Part shown: piece by piece, positions 53,356 to 64,000 of the stretch
Layout of the letters: each line of letters starts with the position of its first letter
Position numbering within the stretch: position 1 is the stretch's first letter
NCBI RefSeq assembly: GCF_002575655.3
Contig: NC_053039.3
Coordinates: 372,783,633 to 372,847,632, forward strand
Reading direction: 5' to 3'
DNA length: 64,000 bases
From: Aegilops tauschii subsp. strangulata
Taxonomy: Eukaryota; Streptophyta; Magnoliopsida; Poales; Poaceae
The notes under the pieces: generated by a model
The model's input: the letters and a program-made list of their open reading frames with translations, nothing else
Database searches by the model: none
Told to the model about the DNA's origin: nothing
Made by a program: the position numbers and the translations under genes

Positions 53356-54645
53356 ATGGCTCAAGATAATACTAAATTATGTGACTTTACCAATACCAAC
53401 AACAATGATTTTATTAGCACTCCGATTGCTCCTCTTACCAATACTGAATCTTGTGAAATTAATGCTGTTTTGTTGAATCTTGTCATGAAATATCAATTCA
53501 CCGGCCTTCCTAGTGAAGATGCCGCTACCCATGTAAATAGCTTCGTTGATTTATGTGATATGCAAAAGAAGAAAGATGTAGACAATGATATTGTTAAATT
53601 GAAGCTATTTCCTTTTTCACTTAGAGATCGTGCTAAAGCTGGGTTTTCATCTTTGCCTAAAAATAGTATTGATTCTTGGAATAAGTGCAAAAATGCTTTT
53701 ATCTCTAAGTATTTTCCTCCCGCTAAAATAATCTCTCTTAGGAACGCTATTATTAATTTTAAGCAACTTGATCATGAACATGTTGCACAAGCTTGGGATA
53801 GGATGAAATTAATGATACGAAATTGCCCTACACATGGCTTGAATTTGTGGATGATTATACAAATTTTTTATGCCGGATTGAATTTTGCTTCTAGAAATCT
53901 TTTAGATTCGGCCACGGGAGGCACTTTTATGGAAATCACTTTAGGAGAAGCTACTAAACTCCTAGATAATATTATGGTTAATTATTCTCAATGGCACACC
54001 GAAAGATCTACTAATAAAAAAGTGCATGCGATAGAAGAAATTAATGTTTTGAGTGGAAAGATGGATGAACTTATGAAATTATTTGCTAATAAAAGTGTCT
54101 CTTCTGATCCTAATGATATGCCTTTGTCTACTTTGATTGAGAATAATAATGAATCTATGGATGTGAATTTTGTTGGTAGGAATAATTTTGGTAACAACGC
54201 GTATAGACGAAACTTTAATCCTAGGTCGTATCCTAGTAATTCCTCTAATAATTATGGTAATTCCTACAACAATTCTTATGGAAATTTTAATAAGATGCCT
54301 TCTGAATTTGAGACTAGTGTTAAAGAATTTATGAATTCGCAAAAGAATGTCAATGCTTTGCTTGAAGAAAAATTGCTTAAAGTTGATGAATTGGCGAGGA
54401 ACGTTGATAGAATTTCTCTTGATGTTGATTCTTTGAAACTTAGATCTACTCCTCCTAAGCATGATATCAATGAGTCTCTCAAAGCCGTGAGAATTTCCAT
54501 TGATGAGTGCAAAGAAAGAACCGCTAGGATGCGTGCTAAGAAAGATTGCTTTGTGAAAGCGTGTTCTTCTAATTTCTATGAAAATAAAGATGAAGATCTA
54601 AAAGTTATTGATGTGTCCCCTATTAAATCTTTTTTTGCAATATGA
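53356..54645 (+). CDS. Athila-type Gag, intact
   Basis: 429 residues from the ATG at 53356 ('MAQDNTKLCDF'). An upstream in-frame extension to 53170 lies in leader sequence and is hydrophobic, so I prefer the later start. Capsid region around residues 70-230: 'LKLFPFSLRDRAKAGFSSLP', 'FISKYFPPAKIISLRNAI', 'AWDRMKLMIRNCPTHGL', the classical Athila gag signature. Next comes an Asn/Ser/Tyr-rich stretch ('NNYGNSYNNSYGN') and a probable coiled coil ('LLEEKLLKVDELARNVDRIS'). There is no CCHC zinc knuckle. The product would form virus-like particles packaging the element RNA. The stop at 54643-54645 overlaps the protease start. Confidence 0.85.
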   Translation: MAQDNTKLCDFTNTNNNDFISTPIAPLTNTESCEINAVLLNLVMKYQFTGLPSEDAATHVNSFVDLCDMQKKKDVDNDIVKLKLFPFSLRDRAKAGFSSLPKNSIDSWNKCKNAFISKYFPPAKIISLRNAIINFKQLDHEHVAQAWDRMKLMIRNCPTHGLNLWMIIQIFYAGLNFASRNLLDSATGGTFMEITLGEATKLLDNIMVNYSQWHTERSTNKKVHAIEEINVLSGKMDELMKLFANKSVSSDPNDMPLSTLIENNNESMDVNFVGRNNFGNNAYRRNFNPRSYPSNSSNNYGNSYNNSYGNFNKMPSEFETSVKEFMNSQKNVNALLEEKLLKVDELARNVDRISLDVDSLKLRSTPPKHDINESLKAVRISIDECKERTARMRAKKDCFVKACSSNFYENKDEDLKVIDVSPIKSFFAI

Positions 54646-55436
54646 ATCTTGATAATGATGGGACTAAATATGATCCACCTTTACCTAGAAGGCGTTCCAA
54701 AAATTCTGAGTTTTTAGATCTTGATGCTAAAATTGATAAAAGTGAGATTGAAGAAGTTAAAACTTTAGATCTCAATGCACCTACTATTTTGGATTTCAAG
54801 GAATTCAATTATGATAATTGCTCTTTGATAGATTGTATTTCCTTGTTGCAATCCGTGCTAAATTCTCCTCATGCTTATAGTCAACATAAGGCTTTTACTA
54901 AACATATCGTTGATGCTTTGATGCAATCTTATGAAGAAAAACTTGAGTTGGAAGTTTCTATCCCTAGAAAACTTTATGATGAGTTTGAACCTACTATTAA
55001 AATAAAAATTAAAGATCATGAATGCTATGCTTTGTGTGATTTGGGTGCTAGTGTTTCCACGATTCCAAAGACTTTGTGTGATTTGTTAGGTTTTCGTGAT
55101 TTTGATGATTGCTCTTTAAACTTGCACCTTGCGGATTCCACTATTAAGAAACCTATGGGAAGAATTAATGATGTTCTTATTGTTGCAAATAGGAATTATG
55201 TGCAAATAGATTTTATTGTCCTTGATATAGATTGCAATCCTTCATGTCCTATTATTCTTGGTAGACCTTTCCTTAGAACGATTGGTGCAATTATTGATAT
55301 GAAGGAAGGGAATATTAGATTCCAATTTCCGTTAAGGAAAGGCATGGAACACTTCCCTAGAAAGAAAATAATATTACCTTATGAATCTTTTATGAGAGCC
55401 ACTTATGGATTGCCCACCAAAGATGGCAATACCTAG
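54642..55436 (+). CDS. Athila-type aspartic protease ORF, intact
   Basis: 264 residues, starting ATG at 54642 inside the Gag stop (ATGA overlap, -1 relative to Gag). The N-terminal ~120 residues are linker-like ('DLNAPTILDFKEFNYDNCSL'). The protease core has 'CYALCDLGASVSTIPKTLC' (active site D-L-G-A), 'MGRINDVLIVANRNYVQIDF' and 'CPIILGRPFLRTIGAII', the flap and the conserved 'ILGRPFL'. It ends 'PTKDGNT' just before the noncoding tail, where RT would begin in an autonomous relative. It could be made by -1 frameshifting or by re-initiation. Confidence 0.8.
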   Translation: MNLDNDGTKYDPPLPRRRSKNSEFLDLDAKIDKSEIEEVKTLDLNAPTILDFKEFNYDNCSLIDCISLLQSVLNSPHAYSQHKAFTKHIVDALMQSYEEKLELEVSIPRKLYDEFEPTIKIKIKDHECYALCDLGASVSTIPKTLCDLLGFRDFDDCSLNLHLADSTIKKPMGRINDVLIVANRNYVQIDFIVLDIDCNPSCPIILGRPFLRTIGAIIDMKEGNIRFQFPLRKGMEHFPRKKIILPYESFMRATYGLPTKDGNT

Positions 55437-58243
55437 ATCTATCCTTGCTTTTATGCCTAGCTAGGGGCGTTAAACGATAGCGCTTGTTGGGAGGCAACCC
55501 AATTTTATTTTTTGTTGTTTGCTTTTTGCTTCTGTTTAGGAATAAATATTTGTTCTAGCCTCTGGTTAGATGTGTTTTTATGTTTTAATTAGTGTTTGTG
55601 CCAAGTTAAACCTATAGGATCTTCTTGGATGATAGTTATTTGATCTTGCTGAAAATTCCAGAAACTTTCTGTTCACGAAAATATTTGTTAAAAATCACCA
55701 GAACGTGATAAAATATTGATTCCAATTGCTTCGGATCAATAAACAAATTGTATAGGTCATCCTAGTTTTTCTGAATTTTTGGAGTTCCAGAAGTTTGCGT
55801 TAGTTACAGATTACTACAGACTGTTCTGTTTTTGACAGATTCTGTTTTTCGTGTGTTGTTTGCTTATTTTGATGAATCTATGGCTAGTAAAATAGTTTAT
55901 AAACCATAGAGAAGCTGGAATACAGTAGGTTTAATACCAATATAAATAAAGAATGAGTTCATTACAGTACCTTTAAGTGGTGTTTTCTTTTCTTTCGCTA
56001 ACGGAGCTCACGAGATTTTCTGTTAAGTTTTGTGTTGTGAAGTTTTCAAGTTTTGGGGAAAAGATTTGATGAATTATGGAACAAGGAGTTGCAAGAGCCT
56101 AAGCTTGGGGATGCCCATGGCACCCCAAGATAATCTAAGGACACCAAAAAGCCAAAGCTTGGGGATGCCCCGGAAGGCATCCCCTCTTTCATCTACTTCC
56201 ATCGGTAACTTACTTGGAGCTATATTTTTATTCACCACATGATATGTGGTTTGCTTGGAGCGTCTTGTATGATTTGAGTCTTTGCTTTTTAGTTTACCAC
56301 AATCATCTTTTCTGTACACACCTTTTGAGAGAGACACACATGATTCGGAATTAATTAGAATACTCTATGTGCTTCACTTATATCTTTTGAGCTATATAGT
56401 TTTTGCTCTATTGCTTCACTTATATCTTTTAAAGCACGATGGTGGATTTGTTTTATAGAAACTATTGTTCTCTCATGCTTCACTTATATTATTTTGAGAG
56501 TCTTAAACAGCATGGTAATTTGCTTAATCCTAATATGCTAGGTATTCAAGATTAGTAAAAACTTTCTTATGAGTGTGTTGAATACTAAGAGAAGTTTGAT
56601 GCTTGATGATTGTTCTGAGATATGGAGGTAGTGATATTAAAGTTGTGCTAGTTGAGTAGTTGTGAATTTGAGAAATACTTGTGTTGAAGTTTGCAAGTCC
56701 TGTAGCATGCACGTATGGTAAACGTTATGTAACAAATTTGAAACATGAGGTGTTCTTTGATTGTCCTCCTTATGAGTGGCGGTCGGAGACGAGCGATGGT
56801 CTTTTCCTAATCTATCCCCCTAGGAGCATGCGTTTAGTTCTTGGTTTTTGATGACTTGTAGATTTTTGCAATAAGTATGTGAGTTCTTTATGACTAATGT
56901 TGAGTCCATGGATTATACGCACTCTTACCCTTCCATCATTGCTAGCCTCTTCGGTACCGTGCATTGCCCTTTCTCACATTGAGAGTTGGTGCAAACTTCG
57001 CTGGTGCATCCAAACCCCGTGATATGATACGCTCTTTCACACATAAACCTCCTTATATCTTCCTCAAAACAGCCACCATACCTACCTATTATGGCATTTC
57101 CATAGCCATTCCGAGATATATTGCCATGCAACTTTCCACCGTTCCGTTTATCATGACACGTTCATCATTGTCATATTGCTTAGCATGATCATGTAGTTGA
57201 CATAGTATTTGTGGCAAAGCCACCATTCATAATTCTTTCATACATGTCACTCTTGATTCATTGCATATCCCGGTACACCGCTGGAGGCAATCATATAGAG
57301 TCATACTTTGTTCTAGTATCGAGTTGTAATCATTGAGTTGTAAATAAATAGAAGTGTGATGATCATCATTTTTAGAGCATTGTCCCAAGTGAGAAAAAAA
57401 GAGAAAGGCCATAAAAAGAAGAAAGCCCCAAAAAAAGAAAATAAAGAAAATAAAAAATGAGAGAAAAAGAGAGAAGGGACAATGTTACTATCCTTTTACC
57501 ACACTTGTGCTTCAAAGTAGCACCATAATCTTCATGATAGAGAGTCTCTTGTTTTGTCACTTTCATATACTAGTGGGAATTTTCATTATAGAACTTGGCT
57601 TGTATATTCCAATAATGGGCTTCCACAAATGCCTTAGGTCTTCGTGAGCAAGAAAGTTGGATGCACACCCACTTAGTTTCTTTTGTTGAGCTTTCGTACA
57701 TTTATAGCTCTACTGCATCCGTTGCATGGCAATCCCTACTTCATGCATTAACATCAATCGATGGGCATCTCCATAGCTCATTGATTAGCTGCGTTGATGT
57801 GAGACTTTCTCCTTTTTGTCTTCTCCACATAACCCCCATCATTATATTCTATTCCACCCATAGCGCTATATCCATGGCTCACGCTCATGTATTCCGTGAA
57901 GGTTGAAAAAGTTTGAGATTACTAAAGTATGAAACAATTGCTTGGCTTGTCATCGGGGTTGTGCATGATGAGAGCATTCTTGTGTGACGAAAATGGAGCA
58001 TGACTAAACTATATGATTTTGTAGGGATAAACTATATGACATAATTGCTTAGTTGGTATGCTTGAAGTATTATTACTTTTATGTCAATATTGAACTTTTA
58101 TATTGAATCTTTCGGATCTAAATATTCATACCACAATTAAGAAGAATTACATTGAAATTATGCCAAGTAGCATTCCAGATCAAAAATTCTGTTTTTATCA
58201 TTTACCTACTCGAGGACAAGCAGGAATTAAGCTTGAGGATCCT
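55437..58243 (+). other. Non-coding 3' interior of the complete Athila-type element
   Basis: 2.8 kb replacing pol. Contains 'GCGCTTGTTGGGAGGCAACC' (about 55480-55499), two AAGCTTGGGGATGCCC motifs (56101 and 56155), the second forming a GGGGATGCC/GGCATCCCC hairpin (56161-56184), several 'TGCTTCACTTATATCTTTT' units (56369-56440) and an A/G-rich run 57390-57475. The polypurine-like 'AATTAAGCTTGAGGATCC' precedes the right LTR. No credible gene. Confidence 0.65.
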
Positions 58244-59824
58244 TGATACGTCTCCAACGTATCTATAATTTTTGATTGTTCCATGCTATATTATATTCTG
58301 TTTTGGACATTAATGGGCTTTATTATACACTTTTATATTATTTTTGGGACTAACCTATTAACCGGAGGCCCAGCCCAGAATTGCTATTTTTTGCGTATTT
58401 CAGAGTTTCGCACAAAAAGAATATCAAACGGAGCCCAAACGGAATGAAACCTTCGGGAACGTGATTTTCAGAACGAACGTGATCCAGAGGACTTGGACCC
58501 TACGTCAAGACATCAACCAGGAAGGCACGAGTTAGGGGGCCGCGCCTACCCCTCTAGGGCGCGCCCTCCACCCTCGTGGGCCCGACGTTGCTCCACCGAA
58601 GTACTTCTTCCTCCTATATATACCCACGTACCCCCAAACTACCAGATACGGAGCAAAAAACCTAATTCCACCGTCGCAACCTTCTGTACCCGTGAGATCC
58701 CATCTTGGGGCCTTTTCCGGAGCTCCACCGGAGGGGGCATCGATCACGGAGGGCTTCTACATCAACACCATAGCCTCTCCGATGATGTGTGAGTAGTTTA
58801 CCTCAGACCTTCGGGTCCATAGTTATTAGCTAGATGGCTTCTTCTCTCTTTTTGGATCTCAATACAATGTTCTCCCCCTCTCTCGTGGAGATATATTCGA
58901 TGTAATCTTCTTTTGCGGTGTGTTTGTTGAGACCGATGAATTGTGGGTTTATGATCAAGTTTAACTATGAACAATATTTGAATCGTCTCTGAATTCTTTT
59001 ATGTATGATTGGTTATCTTTGCAAGTCTCTTCGAATTATCAGTTTGGTTTGGCCTACTAGATTGATCTTTCTTGCAATGGGAGAAGTGCTTAGCTTTGTG
59101 TTCAATCTTGCGGTGTCCTTTCCCAGTGATAGTAGGGGCAACAAGGCACGTATTGTGTTGTTGCCATCGAGGATAACAAGATGGTTTTTTTTATCATATT
59201 GCATGCATTTATCCCTCTACATCATGTCATCTTGCTTAAAGCGTTACTCGGTTCTTATGAACTTAATACTTTAGATGCATGATGGATAGCGGTCGATGTG
59301 TGGAGTAATAGTAGTAGATGCAGGCAGGAGTCGGTCTACTTGTCGCGGACGTGATGCCTATATACATGATCATACCTAGATATTCTCATAAATATGCTTA
59401 ATTCTGTCAATTGCTCAACAGTAATTTGTTCACCCACCGTAATACTTATGCTCATGAGAGAAGCCACTAGTGAAACCTATGGCCCCCGGGTCTATTTTCC
59501 ATCATATTAATCTTCCAACAACAAGCTATTTCCATTGCCCTTTTATTTTGCTTTTATTTTACTTTGCTTCTTTATCACAAAAATACCAAAAATATTATCT
59601 TATCATATCTATCAGATCTCACTCTCGTAAGTGACCGTGAAGGGATTGACAACCCCTTTATTGCGTTGGTTGCGAGGATTTATTTGTTTGTGTAGGTGCG
59701 AGGGACTTGTGCGTGGCCTCCTACTGGATTGATACCTTGGTTCTCAAAAACTGATGGAAATACTTACGCTACTTTGCTGCATCACTCTTCAAGGGAAAAC
59801 CAACGCAGTGCTCAAGAGGTAGCA
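58244..59824 (+). repeat. 3' LTR of the complete Athila-type element
   Basis: 1581 bases, same ends as the 5' LTR; the pair differs by scattered substitutions and a few short indels, one of them about 10 bases near the right end. Confidence 0.9.
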
Positions 59825-60144
59825 AGCCTCCTGAGGCGCAAGGCCAACATGGCTTGTGAGGAGCGACTCCTTCAGTACGCGTCTTCAGCTACTCCAACAT
59901 CTCTTCAGCAACGGTGCCAGGTGACATTTTCCGGTTTATTCAGTTGGGGCGCCCCTCGGGCTGCATCATCCCCAGGCCACTTGGGTCCGTCCCTGTGGCA
60001 CGCATCGTTTGCATCTATTAGAACTAGCTTTACTCTTTCCATCAGTCGCTTTATGATTATCATCTGCCTGTCCGGTACTTCCTTGCCATGAACGTTGTAT
60101 GCCCTTGCAAACCCACCCACGACCGCCTCATGATGAAGGACTGG
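59825..60144 (+). mobile_element. Right-hand remnant of the split gypsy element
   Basis: Sequence joins on to 51572 after removing one AGCCT. It has no clear RT or integrase motif. It ends where another element starts at about 60145. Confidence 0.45.
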
Positions 60145-63100
60145 TGTCAGGACCCCGATCCTAAGCCACATCGATCTAGCATGTAACACATCATATCGCT
60201 TTGCGGCCTCACGCACGGTATTCCCACAGGTGCCACCTTATCTGGCCCGGGACCGTTTGCGCCTTTTGGCTCACGTATATGATAGTGTCGCTAGCATCCA
60301 TATGACAGAGAACCCGGGCCGACATGACTAGTCGTGAACCCAAAATGGCACTAACTAACAAGGACAGGCATACATGACCCAGCAACGAACGTGTCGGTCA
60401 TCAGCGAGTGAATTCGGGCTGTAGCAACTGGGCTAGCAGGACTCCGGGATTCCGGGCTGTAGGAGGCTAACAGGACTCCGAAAGACACCGCGCGACATTT
60501 CCTCGAAGGGACAGACACAAGATCGAAGAAGGACACATGCCGGCCAGTCTAAGTGTTCCGGAGCAGTAGCAACTGGGCTAACAGGACTCCGGTAAACCGG
60601 GCTGTAGCAGACAACCATTGCTCAATGGAAGCACTAGACTACATTTCCCCATAAGAGAGGCTACCAAGGATAGACAACTAGGTTGTCGGATCCCACACAT
60701 ACCAAGCATTTCAAATCATACACACAATATGCTTGATATGTGTAAATACAACATGGCATCACAACAAAACTCTACAACTCAAAGTATTTACTCATTAGGC
60801 TCCGAGGAGCCAAGTATTACAAACATGGGTCTCATGACCCAACATACAGAGCATACAAGCAACAAGCGGAAGCATAAACATGTCTGAGTACAAACAACTA
60901 CAAATGAAAAAGGCTGAGAAGCCTGACTATCTACAAGACCCTCCCAAGGGTACAAGATCGTAGCTGAGGTAACAAGCTAAACATCGAAGTCCACGAGGAA
61001 CTACTAGTGAGACTGAAGTCTCGCTACAAAACATAAATTAAGCAAACGTGAGTACAAATGTACCCAGCAAGACATACATCAGAACTAGCTACATATGCAT
61101 CAGTATCAACAAAGGGGTGGTGAGTTTAACTGCAGCAAGCCAGCTTTAACTCGGTGGCTATCCTAAACTACGACTGCAAGTAACTCTTTTGAGGTGGCGC
61201 ACACGAGTCCACATATTCACCATATCAATACACCACTATGGATCCGCTCCCGTCTCCCTACGAGAACGCCATTCATAGCACTCACGCTTATCTTGCGCAT
61301 TTTAGAGTACCCACTTTCACTTGTCTACGAACTGTACAGGCAACCCAGAAGTCCTTTACCGCGGACACGGCTATTCGAATAGATCATTTATAACCCTACA
61401 GGGGTGTACTTCTTCACACACGCTCTCGCCACTTACCACCATGTACACGTCGTGTATCTCGGCAACCTTCAAGCGGAAGCCTGGAGAGGGAGTTGGCCAC
61501 GACCTGACTAACGACACAAGTCTCTAGTCCAGGTTTATCGCCTATTCGGGTTCCATCCGCAAGGAGATCCGACCGGGGTGTCGCTCACAGGCCCAAATGA
61601 TATGAGCAGGGTTCCCAAGCCCACCATCCGAGTGCCACTTGGTACATCGTGCCACTGTGCCTAGTCTGTCACAATCCCACCTATACCGGGTGCCACTTGG
61701 TAGACTACTAACACTACCTACAAACACCAGAAACTAGTTGCAACTCCTGGACAGAGATCGAGTTGGTTAATAAGCCAAGACGGGTCGAGTTACCGGAACC
61801 CAATGTGTGGTTGTAACTGTTCATGGATCACAAACACAAAACTCAGTTCCTGAGGACGATTTCAATGAGACAACCCACCATGTACTCCTAGATGGCCTCT
61901 CACCGCTACCTTCACCAAATCGTGTTCACACACTTAGCTCTCAATAGTAGGACATGTTCACCACATTCCAATCCATCCCCGATGAATCAGACCTGACTCA
62001 ACTCTAAGAAGTAGCAGGCATGACAACAAGCATGAATGAGTAGGCACATCAGGGCTCAAACAACTCCTACTCATGCTAGTGGGTTTCATCTATTTACTGT
62101 GGCAATGACAGGTCATGCAGAGGAAAGGGGTTCAACTACCGCAACATGTAACAGTTGAATCGTTGTTGTCCTAATGCAGTAAAAGAGAGCAGGTGCGAGA
62201 GAGTGGGATTGTATCGGAATAAAAAGGGGTTTTGCTTGCCTGGCACTTCTGAAGATAATATAGTTCTTCATTGGTGTCATCGATCACATCGTCGGAACCA
62301 CGTCTATCGAGAGGGGACAACACCGGCAAACAAGGAAGAACACCATCAATGCAATGCACAATATGATGCATGATCATGACATGTCAATATGCTGTGATTT
62401 GAGCTAATGCAACTAGCAACAGGTTAAATGAGGTTGGTTTGAATCCAAGATTCAAATTCAAACTCCATATGTGGAAATTCAAATGCCATTTACATGATTT
62501 GTCCTAAACAGTAGCTATAAGTTGTTCTAACATGCTTGAAAATGGTACAGATGGATAGATTGGATTTTTTGATCATTTTTCATATATAATTTATCTTATT
62601 TGGAATTATAGATAATTTTCTATGAACTTTAGAAGTTTTGGGCATTTTCTAGAATTTCCTGAATTTGTTTTAATCCAGAAAATCCTTTACTGCATCGGCA
62701 TGACACCAGCCTTGCATCAGCAAGTCAACTGGGCCTGGTCCAGGTCAAACCTGACTTGTGGGACCCATTGGTCAGTGACCCAGGGCTCGTTAGCGTCGCT
62801 GACACGTGGGGTAGGTCAAGGGCCACGTCAGCAAGGTCAACACTGACGCGTGGGGCCACTATGATTAGTTAAAACTAAACAGGAAATAAACTGTGGTTAA
62901 TTAAGGGCGCGGGGTCCAACTGTCTGTGTCACTGTGGTTAATTAACTAGGTGATTAAACCCTAATTAAGCAGCCACGTCGTCATCACCGGATCTACGTCG
63001 GCGATGACCAAACCGGCGGCGAGAGCTCGCCGGACTCGCGCTACGGGGCATCGTTTCACGCGCGGCTTGCGGCTACGGAACACTGGGAGCGAGGCGCATC

Positions 63101-64000
63101 TGGTGGAGCACGCGGGGCAAGCTGGGGTGGCCGGTGGCAGCGACAGCAGCGAGCTGGGCGGCGACCGGAGCTCGGCTGGTTGCGGGCGCGGGGCTGCAGC
63201 AAGCAGGCGAGCGAGTAGAGGGGCTAGGCGGCCTCCTGGAGGCACCAGGAGCGCGATGCGGTGCAAGGGCGCGGGTGGTTTGAGCTTAGGCCACGACGGC
63301 GACAAATCCAGGCGGCGGTGAGCTTCGGTCATGGCGGGGAACGGCGCTACGGGAAGGAATCGACGCGGGGAAGAGTGGGTAACAACGGCGGAGCTCACAG
63401 GGAGTCGGACGGCGGTCTCAGCGGGCTCGGGGACGGGCTGTGGACGACGAATCGGCGACGACGATCGGCGGCCCCCGAGGTTGAAGATGATGGCGTGGAG
63501 GCGATGTAGAGCTTCCCGACTCGCGTGGCTCGAAAAGAAGGACGGGAGCATCACGGCGGTTCTTCCGGATGCGTCGGGCGGTCGAGGGGGAGGTGTTGGC
63601 TACGCGTATGGCGGTGGCGGTCAGCGGCTGCGCTTGGACGCGAGCGAGGGAGCAGAGGAGGGGCGGGTTAGCCAGAGAGCGAGGGGGAAGTGAGGGGAGG
63701 CTTCGGGCGTCTCCGTGGCGCTCGAATGGGGACGGGGGGAGGCAGCAGGAGGTGGAAGCAGGAGGTGGTTGCGGGTGCGCGCACAGGCGACACGCATCTG
63801 CCTACTGGCAGAGGTGGAAGAAGACCCCGGCGCCCCTGGTGGCTGGGCCGATTCTCTCATGGGCCAGGTAAGCAGGTAAGATTCTGCTCTGTTTTATTTT
63901 TCTGTTCTGTTTTCTTTTATTTATTCATTTGCCACCGTTTGGATTCAAACAAGTGACAAATCTTCTGTGAACATTTTTATGTTGCTTCACGGACTTTTCA
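60145..64000 (-). mobile_element. Partial LTR-type element or very long LTR, leaves the window
   Basis: Boundary 'TGTCAGGACCCCGATCC' at about 60145. On the minus strand the sequence ends 'GGATCGGGGTCCTGACA', as an LTR end would. Nearly 4 kb without a plausible protein, with short repeats such as 'AACAGGACTCCGG' / 'GGGCTGTAGC' (60410-60610) and 'GGTGCCACTTGGTA' (61630 and 61689). A long noncoding LTR as in large-retrotransposon derivatives would fit. The partner end is outside the window, so orientation and class are inference. Confidence 0.45.
62720..63890. other. GC-rich block inside the terminal element
   Basis: Starts with 'GACACGTGGGG'-like repeats (62795-62860) and then a strongly GC-rich 900 bases with long open frames on both strands, the longest 197 codons on the minus strand (63554-62961; Pro/Arg/Leu-rich). 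The composition explains the open frames and no domain is visible, so I do not call a gene. In the minus reading it could be a leader/U5-like part of the element. Confidence 0.35.

Larger units (their letters stand above)
51573..59824 (+). mobile_element. Complete non-autonomous Athila-type LTR element
   Basis: 8252 bases with exact 5-bp duplications AGCCT at 51568-51572 and 59825-59829. LTRs 51573-53150 and 58244-59824; primer site 53162-53179; intact gag (53356-54645) and protease (54642-55436); then 2.8 kb without coding up to the right LTR. RT, RNase H and integrase are absent, so it depends on another element for these. LTRs of the 'TGATACGTCTCCAACGTATC' kind are very frequent in wheat and barley (Sabrina/WHAM group, name not verified). 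A partial hand comparison of LTRs gives roughly 2-3 % difference. Confidence 0.9.

Noticed and set aside
57372..57480. A/G-rich run (57390-57475) as a possible promoter or polypurine tract of an element end
   Set aside because: It lies more than 700 bases from the LTR; the true tract is expected directly before 58244.
62961..63554. 197-codon minus-strand ORF near the right end
   Set aside because: Lies in a strongly GC-rich block where several frames on both strands are open; Pro/Arg/Leu-rich without motif or splice support.
1..64000. tRNA, rRNA, microRNA precursor or simple CRISPR structures
   Set aside because: I looked for tRNA-like arms and long near-perfect hairpins and saw only the short element hairpins listed; a covariance-model search would be needed to exclude more.

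Overview
The window looks like intergenic DNA of a Triticeae grass (wheat, goat-grass or barley group). Evidence: large GC-balanced introns in the only genes, an Angela/WIS/BARE-1-type copia element with a tRNA-iMet primer site and ~1.7 kb LTRs, several Athila-type LTRs of the 'TGATACGTCTCCAACG' kind, a CACTA end of the 'CACTACAAAAAAAGAC' kind, and nested insertion throughout. No prokaryotic features were seen. Only about 6 kb (left end) looks like host genes; the remaining ~58 kb is almost entirely transposable elements.

1-6001: two tandem, diverged B3-domain-like genes on the + strand. Their proximal promoter/leader is duplicated as well (565-830 and 4310-4565). Copy 2 (4594-6001) gives a clean five-exon, 280-codon reading frame with canonical splice sites. 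Copy 1 (about 1002-3580) has homologous exons but in-frame stops and a frame change in an Ala/Pro/Ser-rich linker, so it is probably a decaying paralogue. 6222-10130 is a CACTA-type element made of diverged repeated blocks, a 'TGTTCATCC' minisatellite and a clear right terminus.

10131-27308: a Ty3/gypsy element on the - strand with two RNase H domains (Tat-like), decayed by stops and frameshifts and missing its 3' LTR. Its gag is split by a full-length Angela-type copia element (15976-24528, TSD GTGCA). 27309-33663 is a non-coding Athila-type element (-), itself entered by the gypsy and sitting in an older LTR fragment. 34436-36180 is a solo Angela-type LTR (TSD AGTAA). 36186-43348 is a mosaic of gypsy LTR, PIF/Harbinger, another minus-strand LTR element, a plus-strand LTR split by an unexplained ~1 kb insertion, and a GC-rich gene-like fragment.

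43349-60144: an Athila-type element (+) with an odd cysteine-rich, membrane-type ORF, interrupted at 47273 by gypsy LTR/gag/protease sequence (+). That gypsy is in turn split by a complete non-autonomous Athila-type element (51573-59824, TSD AGCCT) that keeps intact gag and protease but has no RT or integrase. 60145-64000 is part of a further element, read as minus strand, that runs out of the window.

Element family names are given from remembered sequence hallmarks, not from a search. Exon models rest on splice consensus and frame continuity only.
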